Assembly (NCBI GenBank): GCA_022432975.1
Contig: CM039511.1
Coordinates: 22,718,557 to 22,782,556, forward strand
DNA: 64,000 bases
From: Begonia masoniana
Taxonomy: Eukaryota; Streptophyta; Magnoliopsida; Cucurbitales; Begoniaceae
Direction: 5' to 3'
Shown: positions 10,015-21,502 of the stretch, in pieces
How positions within the stretch are numbered: the stretch's first letter is position 1
How the letters are laid out: each line of letters starts with the position of its first letter
Made by a program: the position numbers and the translations under genes
Notes under the pieces: generated by a model
Database searches by the model: none
What the model saw: only the letters and a program-made list of their open reading frames with translations
What the model was told of the DNA's origin: nothing

Positions 10015-10326
10015 AAGTCTCTTCTGTTGGAATGTTTTCCTGTGAAAGAGCGATCTGTTTTATTGATGGCATCGGTGGATATAGATAACCGGATGATATG
10101 TATCCTCCACTGACCGGATGATGTCTATGCATCGGATGATGTATTTTCTAATCTGCTGACATGTGTCATCTATCGGACGATATCGGTGTTACTCGTGTGA
10201 CTTCATCACGTCGGGCGGTGCTTTATTTCTTTTAAATTCTTATTTCTTCACCGAGACGCTTCATCTTTCGCGCTCTTTCTGAAAACCCCTGCCCTACCAA
10301 TCCTCTCTCTCGATCTTATCTTTCCA

Positions 10327-12386
10327 ATGGATCATCTGGTTTCATCATCTCGTGCAGTTTCCGAACCGGCCAAGAAGAAGGCCAAAGTCTCTGCTCGTCC
10401 AACCCCGATGATTCCTCGTGCAAATAGTTGGCTGTCGTTCTATTTCCTCAATCAGACTGCTGAAGCCAGGTATCACGACGACTTTAAAGATAAGAAGTTG
10501 ATTCCAAGTCGTGGTATTGTTCCAGACGAGTTAGTAGGTTTAAATTTAGTAGCACCCTTGACCGACATTGGTTTAATAGGGTTGTTTGAAGTTGAATCTT
10601 TCTTTTACCCCACTGCCATTAGAATGTTCTATGCCAATCTTAGTTATCCTTCTGACCAATCAACCATTTCGAGCTATGTGTATGGAAAACACATAGTTCT
10701 TACCTCCCAATCCCTAAATGAGCTTCTGGGGAGTCATCATCTAGATCAACATCCCAAAATCTATTAAACAGGGCTAGAACCCTCATTTCTTGGAACTCCC
10801 GAGGGAAAACAATTTTTGAAAGAAATTGCCCTAGACCCGCACAATATTCCCAATTCCTTAAAGAGCAAACATTTAACCATTAGAGCTCGACTTCTCCATC
10901 AGATGATCAGTTATAATGTTATTCCTAAGGGTGGTCATTATGATGATATTAACAGCATGTAATTTGTTGTTCTTTTTGCCATCTATCAAAAGACCCCAGT
11001 TGATATAGGATACATTATTCTGAGAAGGATGATTCAGTGTGTTTCTTCAGGGCCTACATCTTTTCCCTATAACCTCCTTCTCATGAAGATTTTTTAGATG
11101 TCCGAGGTTGAATTTCCCGAGAATGAGGATACTTCCTGTCTCAAATCATCCAGTTACTACTCTAAATCCACTTTGTCAAGGATAGGAATTAAGAGAACCC
11201 GTCAAGGGAATTTTGTTTTGGATCAGTCCAAGCAGAGGGCTGCTAAGGTCGCAGCCGTCAAAAAATGAAAAAGGAAACTGATTTTGGATGAAGAGTCATC
11301 AATGCAAGAAGGAGGTGGTGACTCAGAGATCCCTGCATTTGATATTTCCCCTCCTCATTCTCTAGTCTCACGCCCTCACCTTCCTCCACCAGTGCCAAGA
11401 CTCCCTGCTCCATCCTCTCCAGCCCATCTTTTTGAGGCCATCTCAGTTCCTCAGCCATCTCCTCCACCTACTCTTTTGGTACCTTCTCTGCCTCCTCCAG
11501 TCCCACTTTCTCCACCAGTCCAACCACCTCCTCCACTACTACCACCTCCTCCTGTCAAACCTGCTCCACTAGTCCTATCAGCTCCACTTGTCCACGCCTC
11601 CTCACCAATTCCATCCGTTACTCCTACCACTCCTCTGACTTATCAGCGGAGATTTTCGTTGAGTGAGGCTCAGTACAATGATTTAAATGCCTCTATTGAC
11701 AGTCTAGGGTCAGCCCTTTGTCAGATTGAAAAATCTCTAGATGCCAAGCTTGACAAGAACCAAAAGGAAATGAGCATCGCTTTGGATATTGGTCTTGACT
11801 TGCTGTCACAGAAAATGGCTGCTGATAGACGCATTATTGCCAGGGAACTTGAGTCTCTCCGATCTTCTGTTGACAATCTGAATCCCGAACCCGAATCTGA
11901 ACCATCCAATTTAGTCTGTGTCACAGAGACTTGTTATGAAGACTTTCTCCCTCCGATCATCCGTCCAGAGGCAGGTGAAGATGCTCGGCTCCTGCCCTTA
12001 GATCTTCAGGAAGCTACGCTGATTTCTCTCCTTCTGCTGCTATTTCTGTCCGAGAGCCCTCTTTCGAGTCCTCAAGTCCTATGGATGCATCTCTTACTGC
12101 TTCTCCATCTGTAGCACATCCTTCTTGTCTGGACATGATAATGTTTCCAGAAATCTCTGCCATTTTTGCTCCCTGCTTGGATTTGGTGGTCTATCAAGGA
12201 CCCTCTCCATCTGCTGCTCCTCAGCCAGAGCCTTCTCCATGCCAGGATATAGTGATCTATCAAGCACCACTTCCTCCCGCTATTGCTTCACTTCGCGCAC
12301 TTGTGGATACTTATTTTCTTTCAGATCTTGAAGTGCCCGCTTGGATTAGCCAAGCTTTATGGACTCATTTTTTTAGCTTTCTTTAA
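10327..12386 (+). pseudogene. Sirevirus 1 envelope-like ORF, broken
   Basis: Begins ATG at 10327 with a lysine-rich N-terminus (AKKKAKV), then the same conserved domain as in the frame at 29352-31328 (PRANSWLSFYFLNQTAEARY onward), a proline/serine-rich stretch (about 11340-11640), a helical segment and a short C-terminal domain. Stops occur at 10765-10767 and further in-frame breaks follow around 10960 and 11097. An open part resumes at 11284-12114 and the last part is in another frame (12081-12386). The position after pol is that of Sirevirus envelope-like frames. Function is unknown; no clear signal peptide or membrane anchor is visible. Confidence 0.75.
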
Positions 12387-12484
12387 GTAGAGGAGTTTGT
12401 TTGTAAGCACGTTTATTGATATTCTAATGACATTTCTCTGATGTTTCTATCTCATGTGGTGAATGCATTGCTTCTGCTGTCTCT

Positions 12485-12722
12485 GTGTTTGTTTGTTTTT
12501 GATAATGTCCATGGGGGAGAATATATTTGATCGGTGAAATTAGTTACTATGATTTGTGTATGCATATTTTGGAAATCTGAAAATCTTGATATATGCCTAT
12601 TTTTGACTGTTTTTTTTAAACTCTGGTATGCTCTGTGTTTGTTTTTTGGAATATATGCATTTACTATGGGGGAGTTATATTTAATCAAATTTATAGGTTG
12701 TCATCATCAAAAAGGGGGAGAT
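12485..12722 (+). promoter_or_regulatory. Multiple polypurine tracts before the Sirevirus 1 3' LTR
   Basis: ATGGGGGAG occurs near 12511 and 12666, and AAAAAGGGGGAGAT sits directly before the LTR start at 12723. Serial purine tracts with GTCATCATCAAAAAGG are a known Sirevirus signature. Confidence 0.8.
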
Positions 12723-12949
12723 TGTTGACTTAATTAGTGTTTAAGTCTAAATATGTTTTTGATGATGTGTTTATATGCTTGTAATATAATTTGATTATGT
12801 TTATTACATGGGAATAATGAATTATGCATTTGAGTTTAATCTATTGGAAATGCCCTTGGAAAGGGTATTTTAGTTATCTAATGCATGTGATTAAGTGTAC
12901 AGGGCTGCATAGTTTTTTAACAGAGTTAAATAAAGAACTCCACCGCTCG

Positions 12950-13735
12950 CTAGATGACAAAGGAGGATGACTCCAAGAAGACATCCTACGCTCGCTAGAC
13001 GACAAAGGCGGATGACTTCAAGAAGACATCCTACGCTCGCTAGACGACAAGGGCGGAAGACTTCAAGAAGACAGCCTACGCTCGCTAGACGACAAGGGCG
13101 GAAGACTTCAAGAAGATATCCTACGCTCGCTAGACGACAAGGGCGGAAGACTTCAAGAAGATATCCTACGCTCGCTAGACGACAAGGGCGGAAAGACTTC
13201 AAGAAGACATCCTACGCTCGCTAGACGACAAGGGCGGAAGACTTCAAGAAGACATCCTACGCTCGCTAGACGACAAGGGCGGAAGACTTCAAGAAGATAT
13301 CCTACGCTCGCTAGACGACAAGGGCGGAAGACTTCAAGAAGACATCCTACGCTCGCTAGACGACAAGGGCGGAAGACTTCAAGAAGACATCCTACGCTCG
13401 CTAGACGACAAGGGCGGAAGACTTCAAGAAGACATCCTACGCTCGCTAGACGACAAGGGCGGAAGACTTCAAGAAGACATCCTACGCTCGCTAGACGACA
13501 AGGGCGGAAGACTTCAAGAAGACATCCTACGCTCGCTAGACGACAAGGGCGGAAGACTTCAAGAAGATATCCTACGCTCGCTAGACGACAAGGGCGGAAG
13601 ACTTCAAGAAGATATCCTACGCTCGCTAGACGACAAGGGCGGAAGACTTCAAGAAGACATCCTACGCTCGCTAGACGACAAGGGCGGAAGACTTCAAGAA
13701 GATAGCCTAAACGCTCGCTAGACAGACAGTGCGAA
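12950..13735 (+). repeat. 45-bp tandem array in the Sirevirus 1 LTR
   Basis: About 18 copies of a 45-bp unit with the core CGCTCGCTAGACGACAAGG and GACTTCAAGAAGACATCC. Copies alternate mainly at GACATCC versus GATATCC. Because 45 is a multiple of three, open frames run through the array on both strands, but the translated 15-residue repeats are a by-product. A diverged 7-copy version is in the Sirevirus 2 LTRs. Confidence 0.95.
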
Positions 13736-14761
13736 GACTTCAAAAGATTCCTACGCTCCGATATAAAGAAAAGGTCGGAAGAACTTCCGAAGACCCTCGC
13801 TCACTAAATGAACAAAGCGGAAGAGGTCAAAACTTCATCATCTGATAACATTTACTGTTGCAAATCATCCACAAAGACACTCTTTCAAAGCGGTTTAAAA
13901 GATTCATCATCCTATGCCGGTTCAACTTTGAAGTTGCATCCACCGATGGCGGTTCAAGACTAAAATAACATTGTCTTTCACCAGAATTCAAAGTTAGCAC
14001 GAAGCTACAGTGACGTCGTTTTCAGCTTTAACTCCAGAACATTAATGGCGACGACGAACAACAATTTCAGATGCAATAGATATCTGCTTAAGTACGGATG
14101 CTTCCCAACGGTAACTTTTCCATTTGAAGAAAGAAGCATTCAAGTCTGTGAAGTAAAAAATGAGACAGAGTATTTAAGCCGAGGTTAGAGCACGAAGGAA
14201 CAATTTTTTTTTTTTTTTTTGCAAAAATTAGCTTTGAGCCCTAACGTGCGATTCATCATACTATGTACTCTTCATCTACATCTCTCGATTCCCAAACTTG
14301 TGAATTTGTTTTGAGAGTTTGTAGTTTGTTGTGTTCATTCACTCAAATCTGTAAAACCTGAAAGGCAGTGGATTGACGCCCGTGAAGTTCAATCCAGAAT
14401 TGTATGGCTGTAGATCTGTAACACTCGAGTTTTTCGGGTTTTTTCGCTCCAAGGGTATTTCCATAAATAGGGAATATAAGACCGTCTAACGAGCATGAGG
14501 TGTATTTAGTGTCCTAGGGGTTTATGGAAATTTTTAGAAGAATAAGTAAATTTTTAGAAACCTATATCGATAGTGTAATGTTAGAGTTTCGTTTTTAGCC
14601 CTATAAGGTTTTAATTCGTAAAAATAGTAAACAAGGTCCAATTTGCGAACGGTTAGTCTCGTTAGAACCCTAAGACTAAGTTGGAATATTTGGTAGAGTA
14701 AGGGAGTTTCGGAAAAACCAAACCGATAAAGGAATAGTGAACGAATTAAAGGAATTGAACT

Positions 14762-14802
14762 AAGGGCAAAATGGTAATTTAGGAAGTCAAAATTTTATAA
14801 AA
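14762..14802 (+). promoter_or_regulatory. Core-promoter-like block of the solo LTR
   Basis: GGGCAAAATGGTAATTT followed by TATAAAA at 14796-14802, then a C/T-rich stretch. The same arrangement is at 54141-54178 in Gypsy 3. A TATA box followed by a pyrimidine-rich start region is usual in plants; use as a promoter is inferred. Confidence 0.5.
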
Positions 14803-15382
14803 CCTAAACTCCTCCTTTCTTCCTTTCATTTTCCCTCCTCTCCAACGTGAGACCCTCACGATTTTTCTTCCCTCCTTCACCGTCCCTCCAACGATCGGTC
14901 CTCTCTTTCTATTCTGGCGTTTTCTCTTCGAGTTTTCTTCTCCAAATCAACGCTCTAGGTAAGTTCTACGCTTTGGCATAGTTTAGTTGATGTTTTAGGG
15001 CTGGTTTTCATTTAGGGTTTAGTGTAAAATTTCTAGATTTATGATAAATCGAAAGGATAGCGATGTTGTAGCTCATTGACGATGTTTTGGTTGTTATTTA
15101 GGTTAGTAGAGTGAATTAATGGTGTGGGTGAATATTTATGGTTAGGTTTTGGTGGTTGGAGGTTAGTAAAACACCATTAATGGAGTTAAGTAGTTGGTGA
15201 GCGCATTGGGCTCCACGAAATGCCCGAATGAAGTGGATATGAGTTTTAAGAAAAATAGTCTTAGCTCAGGTTTTGGTTTAGTTTTGAAATTTACGAATTA
15301 GAATCGATACTAATGACGTGTTACAAAAATGTCTTAGGTGACCCAAGCTCTCAAACGACAGTGTTCGGGATAGCTAGGACTC

Positions 15383-15430
15383 CAGGTAAGTGGGTGTTAG
15401 GTTTCCGGCCCTTTAGGCCCTACATTGTAT
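15383..15430 (+). promoter_or_regulatory. Donor-hairpin module (solo LTR 14417-16947)
   Basis: CAGGTAAGT (GT at 15386), spacer, hairpin GGCC-CTTTA-GGCC at 15407-15419, then CTACATTG. The matching acceptor-like ATGTAG/GTGACGAG follows 551 bp downstream (AG at 15935-15936), preceded by TTACTAAGCATTAGGCTTA. Confidence 0.5.
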
Positions 15431-16559
15431 CGATGTTAGGTTTTATGATGTTTTCTGATTGTGGGGCTTAAACTAGCCGAGTAGTCTAGGATGTTTCCTA
15501 GTAGTACTCAGTTAGGTTCGTATATGAGTAAGATTTGTCTATGTGTGCCATGAACGGTTTGATGATTGTTCGGAGTCTCTTTCCTCACGCATAATGTTTT
15601 CCCGTATGAATTAATGAAATGTTTTGTATGCACGTTTTCAAGTAAACGAAGTAAAGTAAATTATGTTAAATGAAGTTGGAGGATGAGTAGGGAACGGGGC
15701 ACGTAAAAGGCAACTCAGGGCACGAAAATATGTTAATGGCAACTCAGGGCAAGTGTTTGGTCTACCGGGTAGACGGGTGGTGACTGTGCCTACTCATGCC
15801 TAAAGATATATATATGTATATGTTATGTAAAGTAAATAAACGAACATGTTTTGAAAGACCATGCATTATGTATTCTCATGTTTTAGTACACCTCCTTACT
15901 AAGCATTAGGCTTAATGTGTTTATCGTATGATGTAGGTGACGAGCACGAAGGTGAGGAACCTTTAACTGATGATAACGCATAGATGGTCGGTGGATTGAG
16001 CTCGTGGCGGCGGGGCGTGTTTTGGTTAGGCTGAATGATCCGTGGGTATACTCCGAGCGTTTTGTGGTAAATAGTTGTGATTTGGATTGATTTTGGATGA
16101 TAATTTTTGGACGTGTAGAGAGGTTCGATATTTTGGTAAATGTATAGTGGAGGTAGGCTTGGAGTAAAGTCGTTTAGAATGATTTGAGGAATGTTATTGT
16201 TTTGATGATATTTTATGGAATTTCCGCTTTATGTTTAACGTTGGAGTTATGAATTAGATGAGACGATATTTGATGATTTTTAGGTATTTTAAGTTGTATG
16301 GATTAGCTCGGTTTCTAGAGCGATCCACGCGGTTTATTTTCATGAATTTTAACACAGATTCGGGTACATTTGAGTCGGGTTTTCGGGAGATTGAAGTATA
16401 GTGTTTAATGTAGTTGGGAATGTTTTTGGAGGGTTCAATGTGAAGAGGAGGTGTTAGAAAAGGGAAAGAATGGGTTAAGTGTATAAAAAGGGAGATTTGG
16501 GCGCTGCTGGGCGCAAGGTGTGCGCGCGCGATGCGCGCCAGGCGGGTTTCCTGGGGAAT

Positions 16560-16760
16560 GATCGCCCCGGGTGGCGATTGTTCGCCACCCCCTCTGGAAT
16601 TGGTTGCCAATTTCAGAGGAGGTGGCGATCGTTCGCCACTCGTGGCGAACGATCGCATCGGTCGCTGGTTGTTGGCGATCGCTGGGCTGCGTTCGCCCCT
16701 TATTTTCTTTCGCTGGCGACTGATCGCCAGTAAGGAAGGGCAATCAGTCGCCCCTCATTT
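16560..16760 (+). repeat. Cluster of short hairpins near the LTR 3' end
   Basis: Three stem-loops share one stem type: GTGGCGA-TTGT-TCGCCAC (16571-16588), GTGGCGA-TCGT-TCGCCAC (16622-16639) and CTGGCGA-CTGA-TCGCCAG (16713-16730). The area is GC-rich against an AT-rich surrounding. Confidence 0.75.
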
Positions 16761-17598
16761 GGCTGGCAGTTGGCGATTTTGTTGCCCCTTTATTTCATTG
16801 ATTGATTATTTGATTTTTAGTTTATTTAAAGTGTTAAGGAAAGTGTTTGAAAAAAAAAAAAAAAATTATACGTCAAATCGAGGGCTTATAGTTAAGATTA
16901 CGGAATGGACCTTCCGTGGCGGCCCTGACCGGGTTGGGGTCGTCACAAGATTGACGCCCATGAAGCTCGATCTGGAATTCTCGTTGAGGAGAGGTTAAGG
17001 ATCTTCAAGGGGGAAACCTTGAAGCGTGGATGTAGGCAGATTTTGGCCGAACCACGTAAAAACCCGTGTGTTGAATTTTCTCTCTATCTCTCTTTTACTT
17101 TACTAGTTGTTTGTATGCTGTTAGCTTAAGAAATTTTAAAGGACTAATTCACCCCCCCCCCCCCCCTCTTAGACAATTTCTGTGACGACCCAAAACCGAA
17201 CCCGATCAGAGTCCGGGATCGGAGCCATCACTCCGGGACAGATAATGGAAAACAGTGACTATTTTCTTTGAACAGATCGGTCAAAACAGTGGACATTATA
17301 CTTTTAAAATATTTACAGAGAAACAGAATCGAATGACAGGAAACATGCACTGTCATCGCAAACCCTATAAACGTAACTTTACAGAGAGGGAGAAACTACA
17401 GTGAGTAACAGAAAACATTTACAGGGAGAGAGAGAGAGAGTTCTGGAGTAAAGCGGAAAACAGAAATGAACGTAATTTAAAAGAATTCAGGCTGGCGGAA
17501 GACTTAGTATAAAAAGAGCTTCGGTGGATTAAATAAAACAAAAGTGTACAGTGATAATCGGAAGGAGGAGAGTAAAACTGGGCAGAAGGTAAAAGCTA

Positions 17599-17850
17599 TC
17601 GGTGGATGCAGATATAACAAAAGATGAACAGTGCTAATCGGTGGATGTGAACTATAAACAAGAATTGAGTTCACCGGTAGGAACAGACAGTAAACGAAAT
17701 CGGTAGAAGGAGATGACGTTAGCCGGAAGATGGATGACGTCACCGGTGGATGCAGGCAGTGAACGAAATCAGTAGAAGGAGATGACGTCAGCCGGAAGAT
17801 GGATGACGTCATCGGTGGATGCAGACAATAAACGAGATCGGCAGGAGGAA
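17599..17850 (-). repeat. Imperfect ~70-bp repeats with TGACGTCA palindromes
   Basis: Two nearly identical units of about 70 bp (17687-17757 and 17758-17827) plus partial copies, each with CGGTGGATG and GGAGATGACGT. TGACGTCA or one-base variants occur at about 17713, 17734, 17782 and 17803. TGACGTCA is the classic bZIP/TGA-factor binding palindrome. Confidence 0.7.
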
Positions 17851-18518
17851 AACCTAAGGCAAAATCACTGTTTGGCGGTGGATGTGAATAAGACAAAATG
17901 TGAATAGTGACTATCAGTGGATGTATGCTTAAAGCAGCAGTGAACGTGATCGGAAGATGCAGCTTTTAAGGCAAAACTTGACAACTTTAACAGGAAGTCA
18001 TAGGAACAGAAAACTTCAAACAGAAGGCATAAGGGCTTCAAACCTTCAAACCCGATTCTAAACACAGTTTTAAAACATACATGGGAACATGACAGAAGTT
18101 AGAAAACCTAACAGAAGATCAAGAAAACAACTGCATGAATTATTCCAAAACCAGAGACAATCCATGCACAGATTATCAGAGATTATCCCAAACAAATTCC
18201 AGAATACTCTAGAATACAAACTTAACTGTCAAATACAGCGGTTTTAAACATTGAAACAGAATCTATACATTGTTTCAATGTTTCAAAGACAGTACAAAAC
18301 TTAACATATATTTACAGAAACTCCCAAAACAGAAGTTTTCTACAGGGCTTTTAACATAAAGACCAGAATTTCATAAAACTTTACAATATAAATTATATTT
18401 AAAAAACTTGAACCTCGGAACAGAATTATGTCTAACTGCAGCAACCACCCTGTGAGCTCGATCCACCAGTTACATCAGTCATTTTGAGGAACAAAGTCCT
18501 CGGTTTCAGGTTCAGTAC

Positions 18519-18560
18519 CTACATCAGAGAGTTCACCTATGAGTCTAAAACTCAGTAAGG
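18519..18560 (-). promoter_or_regulatory. Acceptor-like block (solo LTR 17181-19650)
   Basis: On the minus strand CTTACTGAG, TTTAGACTCATAGG, then CTGATGTAG/GTACTG with AG at 18520-18519. It lies 540 bp from the donor-like site at 19058. Confidence 0.4.
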
Positions 18561-19013
18561 ACATAATCAGAATGCAGTGATACAAAATGCTATGCATGCA
18601 GTTTTTCAGAAATATGGTGACAGTACAGAGCATTAAGTTACAGTGGTAGTAGAATTAAGTGGAGCTTATAGGGGAACTGACAAACAGTGGGGGAGGGGGA
18701 GGGTGCACTATCAGGCACGCTCAGGGATACAGTACAGTAAACGGTAAACAGTAAACAGTTATGGGCCAGTCCCCGTCTCGCACTTAACCTGGTACATTTC
18801 AGTCGGATTTTATCTTGTTTAGTTTCAAACAGTGTACAGAAAACATTTACATGTCTTTCAGAGAAAACGTGTATGCATGAACGGTGCTTGAACTTAAACA
18901 GGCAGACAGCAGAAATAAGACAACAGAAAGTAAATCGAAGCCAGATATTTCAGAACATAGACTATAACCTTTCTACCCAAAACAACCCGACAGAACAGAA
19001 ATACCTAGTACCT

Positions 19014-19061
19014 CCATGATGTAGGGCCTTAAGGGCCAACCTACGGGTATGAACTTACCTG
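19014..19061 (-). promoter_or_regulatory. Donor-hairpin module (solo LTR 17181-19650)
   Basis: Minus-strand CAGGTAAGT (GT at 19058-19057), spacer, hairpin with GGCC arms at 19034-19037 and 19025-19028, then CTACATCATGG. Confidence 0.5.
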
Positions 19062-19664
19062 TTATCCTCGATGCAGTTAGCCGAAAAGTCTCGGAAATGT
19101 TCGAACCTGTACATGTACGTTCAGAAAATAAATAAGCTGCAAATGCTAACAAATAAGTCAGAAGAGTCTGTTCCAAACTCATTCAAATCCTTAGAAAACA
19201 AACCGGTGTGTTTTCATCTAAAGACAGTGAGTTTTTCACAAAATACCATAACCCTAAACTTCGGGAAAAACCCACATTAAACTTGTCCAAACTTGTTAGC
19301 ATTAGTAGATGTTTACCTCAGCAGAGGAGCAGAAGAAAATCTGAGGAGATCGAAGTAAATCTTCGATGGTTGCTTGTCGACTGGAAGAGAGAATACCGAG
19401 AAGAGAATGGAGAGAGAGCAGAGCAGAGAAGTGAAGAGGATCTCACGTGGGAGGAAGAACTTAACTTCCTCAACAAGATGCCATGTGTCAGCTATCTATT
19501 GACTATCTCCCACCAATCTTAATTTCTCTCCAATTTGCCCACACTACATGCTCCAAAACTTCACAACAAAATAGTTATTGTATTTATGGCAATTTAAATC
19601 CATACAATAATTCAACAGATTATTACATGACAAAAATGCCGGGTGTTACAATTTCGATCCTACA

Positions 19665-20688
19665 TTTCTAACATTAAATAAGTCAAATTACACCTATTAT
19701 CTACATTGATTTTTAATTTTCTTAATTTAAGATGGACCGAGCCGATTCCACCCGTTGAACAATTGTAGGTGCAATGAAGAAGATAAAGACAAAAATGATC
19801 GAATACTTAACTATCGCCTAGAATGAATTATTCAACCTACTCTTTATTAGGGGTGTGCAAAACCGAACAAGAAACGAAGAACAGAACTGCACCGAGAGGT
19901 TTTGGTCCGGTTCGAATAAGATCCTAAGTTATATGAACCGAAATTTGGTTCAACTTTTCAAGAATTGAAAAAAAATTCGATTCGGTTTCGGTTCTAAAAT
20001 GTGCGAATCAGACCAAACTGATTAAAATAAAATTAACTTATGAAATTATTCAATAAAAAGTTAATTTTATGTTCAAAATTCAAATTTACAATTGTTAAAA
20101 TTAGATTATTCGATTGTTACTTAAAAAAATAATTGGATTATCGATTAATTAACATCATGTTGTACTAATTAATGATTATAAATCATTAAATTATTAACTA
20201 ATTAGTTATAAGATTATTTAATTGTGTTAATTAGTGATTTAATTTGTAGATTATACCTAATTAGTTAGTATATTATTGAATTATTAAATTATTAGATTGT
20301 TATCAAATTAGTAATTTGATTATTTGATGAATTAATTAGAGATTGAATTGTATTAATAAAAAATAAATATAATAATAAATTGATTAGTTATTCAATTGAA
20401 TTGTCTCATTATTATTTAAATTATTTATTTATTTAGTTTGATATTTTATTAGACTCATACTTTAATGATTTTGTATTTTTATGAATATTATTTTGTTTTA
20501 AAAAAATTGAAACCAAACCAAAACCGCGGTTCTGGTTCTGTTTGTCACCTTGGATGGTTCGGTTTCAATTCTATTTTTTTGGGAACCGAAAAAAGTCGGT
20601 TCGGTTACTGTTCGACTGTGAAACCGAACGGAGCGGACTTCAGCTGAAAACTGTGTCGCTTGGATTCCCCTTTCACTAATCACAGAAA
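19665..20688. other. Host intergenic DNA, AT-rich, with GGTTCGGTT-rich flanks
   Basis: No gene seen. At 19850-20010 and 20505-20640 are stretches rich in AACCGAAC/GGTTCGGTTT motifs in both orientations around a very AT-rich centre (20030-20500). This resembles a decayed plant MITE or similar repeat beginning GGGGTGTGCAAAACCGAAC. I found no matching terminal inverted repeat or duplication, so the class is open. A short tandem duplication of TGTGTCGCTTGGAT stands just before the DUF538 frame (20650-20705). Confidence 0.4.
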
Positions 20689-21197
20689 ATGTGTCGCTTG
20701 GATGCCCTTTTCCGACCAAAACCCATTTCTCCGATTTCATCCTTCTCTGTCGTAATTATCATTTTCTTTTTCCTCCCAGCCGCGCTAGTTTCCGACGACG
20801 GCTCTCGCTCTGTGTACGAATCTCTTCAGGATTTTGATTTCCCTGTTGGGATTCTTCCAAAAGGAGTTGCAAGCTACGAATTGGACAATGGAAGCGGAAA
20901 GTTCGTCTCTCGTCTGAATAAACGTGTAAGTTCACTATCGATTCGTATGAATTAGAGTACAAAACCACCATTACTGGAGTTATAAAGAAAGATAAGCTTC
21001 ATAAATTGGAGGGCGTCAGTGTTAAGGTCTTCTTTCTATGGCTGAAATTTGTGGAAGTGATTCGCGATGAAGATGAAGTGGATTTCTCTGTGGGCATTGC
21101 TTCTGCAAATTTCGGAGTGGATAATTTCTACGAGTCTCCGCATTGTGGTTGGGGATTTAACTGTGATGATTTTGGTGATTTGGTGTCGTCTTCTTAG
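20689..21197 (+). pseudogene. DUF538 family gene with a 1-bp frameshift (copy A)
   Basis: ATG at 20689 opens a hydrophobic N-terminus that fits a signal peptide (SSFSVVIIIFFFLPAALVS), followed by the DUF538 opening (YESLQDFDFPVGILPKGVAS). Near 20920-20925 one base is missing relative to copies B and C, at a run of A residues before the conserved TGT (Cys) codon. The frame then closes at 20952-20954. The remainder continues in the next frame to TAG at 21195-21197, with the expected central strand region and C-terminal CGWGFNC. Everything else is intact, so this is either a very recent pseudogene or an error in a short A run. DUF538 proteins are plant-specific, mostly secreted, with no settled function. 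Confidence 0.8.
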
Positions 21198-21502
21198 GTA
21201 AGCTAGTTGGGTTTAGGGAGGAATTAGTTTTTGATTTTTGATTTTGTGTAGTTTCTGATCTATAAGATAGAATTTGGCTTTCTGTTTATTGAAATAAGTG
21301 ATCAATCCAATAAGCAATCTAATTATAGGAATCCACTTTTTCTCTGATCATTCCTTCTTGCATACAAAATCTATGTCAAAAGGAAAAGATCTACCAGGAA
21401 AGCAAAGAGAAAAAAAAAAGAATGATAAATGGGAGATAAGAAAGTTACGTGGCTGATATCAAAGGTGGCAACATCGATTGCACTGACGTCCTTTAAGGAA
21501 AA
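21198..21502. other. Downstream flank of DUF538 copy A
   Basis: No gene seen. The last five bases (GAAAA, 21498-21502) are the left target-site duplication of Gypsy 1; the partner is at 37627-37631. Confidence 0.6.

Larger units (their letters stand above)
14417..16947 (+). mobile_element. Solo LTR of a long-LTR Gypsy element (2531 bp)
   Basis: Runs TGTAACACTCGAG to GGGGTCGTCACA inside the Sirevirus 1 LTR, with no interior sequence. It is flanked by AGATC (14412-14416) and AGATT (16948-16952), a duplication with one mismatch. It carries the promoter-like motif and TATA-like box (14762-14802), donor-hairpin module (15383-15430), acceptor-like block (15895-15942) and a hairpin cluster near the end (16560-16760). 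Solo LTRs arise by recombination between the two LTRs of a full element. Confidence 0.87.
17181..19650 (-). mobile_element. Solo LTR of a long-LTR Gypsy element (2470 bp)
   Basis: On the minus strand it runs TGTAACACCCGGCATTTTTG (19650) to GGGTCGTCACA (17181). It is flanked by a perfect duplication ATTTC (17176-17180 and 19651-19655) inside the last bases of the Sirevirus 1 LTR. No interior remains. It carries a donor-hairpin module (19014-19061), an acceptor-like block (18519-18560) and a roughly 70-bp repeat with TGACGTCA sites (17599-17850). Confidence 0.9.
8188..19664 (+). mobile_element. Sirevirus 1 (Ty1/Copia), decayed, 5' part outside window
   Basis: The 3' part of a Copia element of the same family as the complete one at 22914-33013. 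It holds the end of pol (8188-10014), an envelope-like frame (10327-12386), a multi-purine-tract region and a 3' LTR (12723-19664). The repeated GGGGGAG tracts and GTCATCATCAAAAAGGGGGA directly before the LTR are typical of Sireviruses. The rest of pol, gag and the 5' LTR should lie left of the window, beyond the LARD-like insertion. The 3' LTR was enlarged by two solo Gypsy LTRs. Confidence 0.88.
12723..19664 (+). repeat. 3' LTR of Sirevirus 1, expanded by two nested solo LTRs
   Basis: Starts TGTTGACTTAATTAG and ends CCGATCCTACA-like (CGATCCTACA at 19655-19664), as in Sirevirus 2. Own LTR sequence is 12723-14416, 16948-17180 and 19651-19664. The rest is two solo Gypsy LTRs. Without them the LTR is about 1.9 kb, longer than the 1.29 kb of Sirevirus 2 mainly because of the 45-bp array. 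Confidence 0.88.

Noticed and set aside
12891..13743. Long ORFs of 15-residue repeats (minus strand FRPCRLASVG, plus strand RRHPTLARRQ)
   Set aside because: Produced by a 45-bp tandem repeat whose length is a multiple of three; inside an LTR, no start context, both strands open.
16254..16998. ORFs up to 155 codons around the GGCGATCG-rich segment
   Set aside because: Lie across the hairpin cluster of a solo LTR; palindromes give similar frames on both strands.
19850..20640. MITE with terminal inverted repeats (AACCGAAC-rich ends)
   Set aside because: Motif-rich flanks exist in both orientations, but I could not find matching termini or a target duplication, so only a low-confidence repeat is reported.
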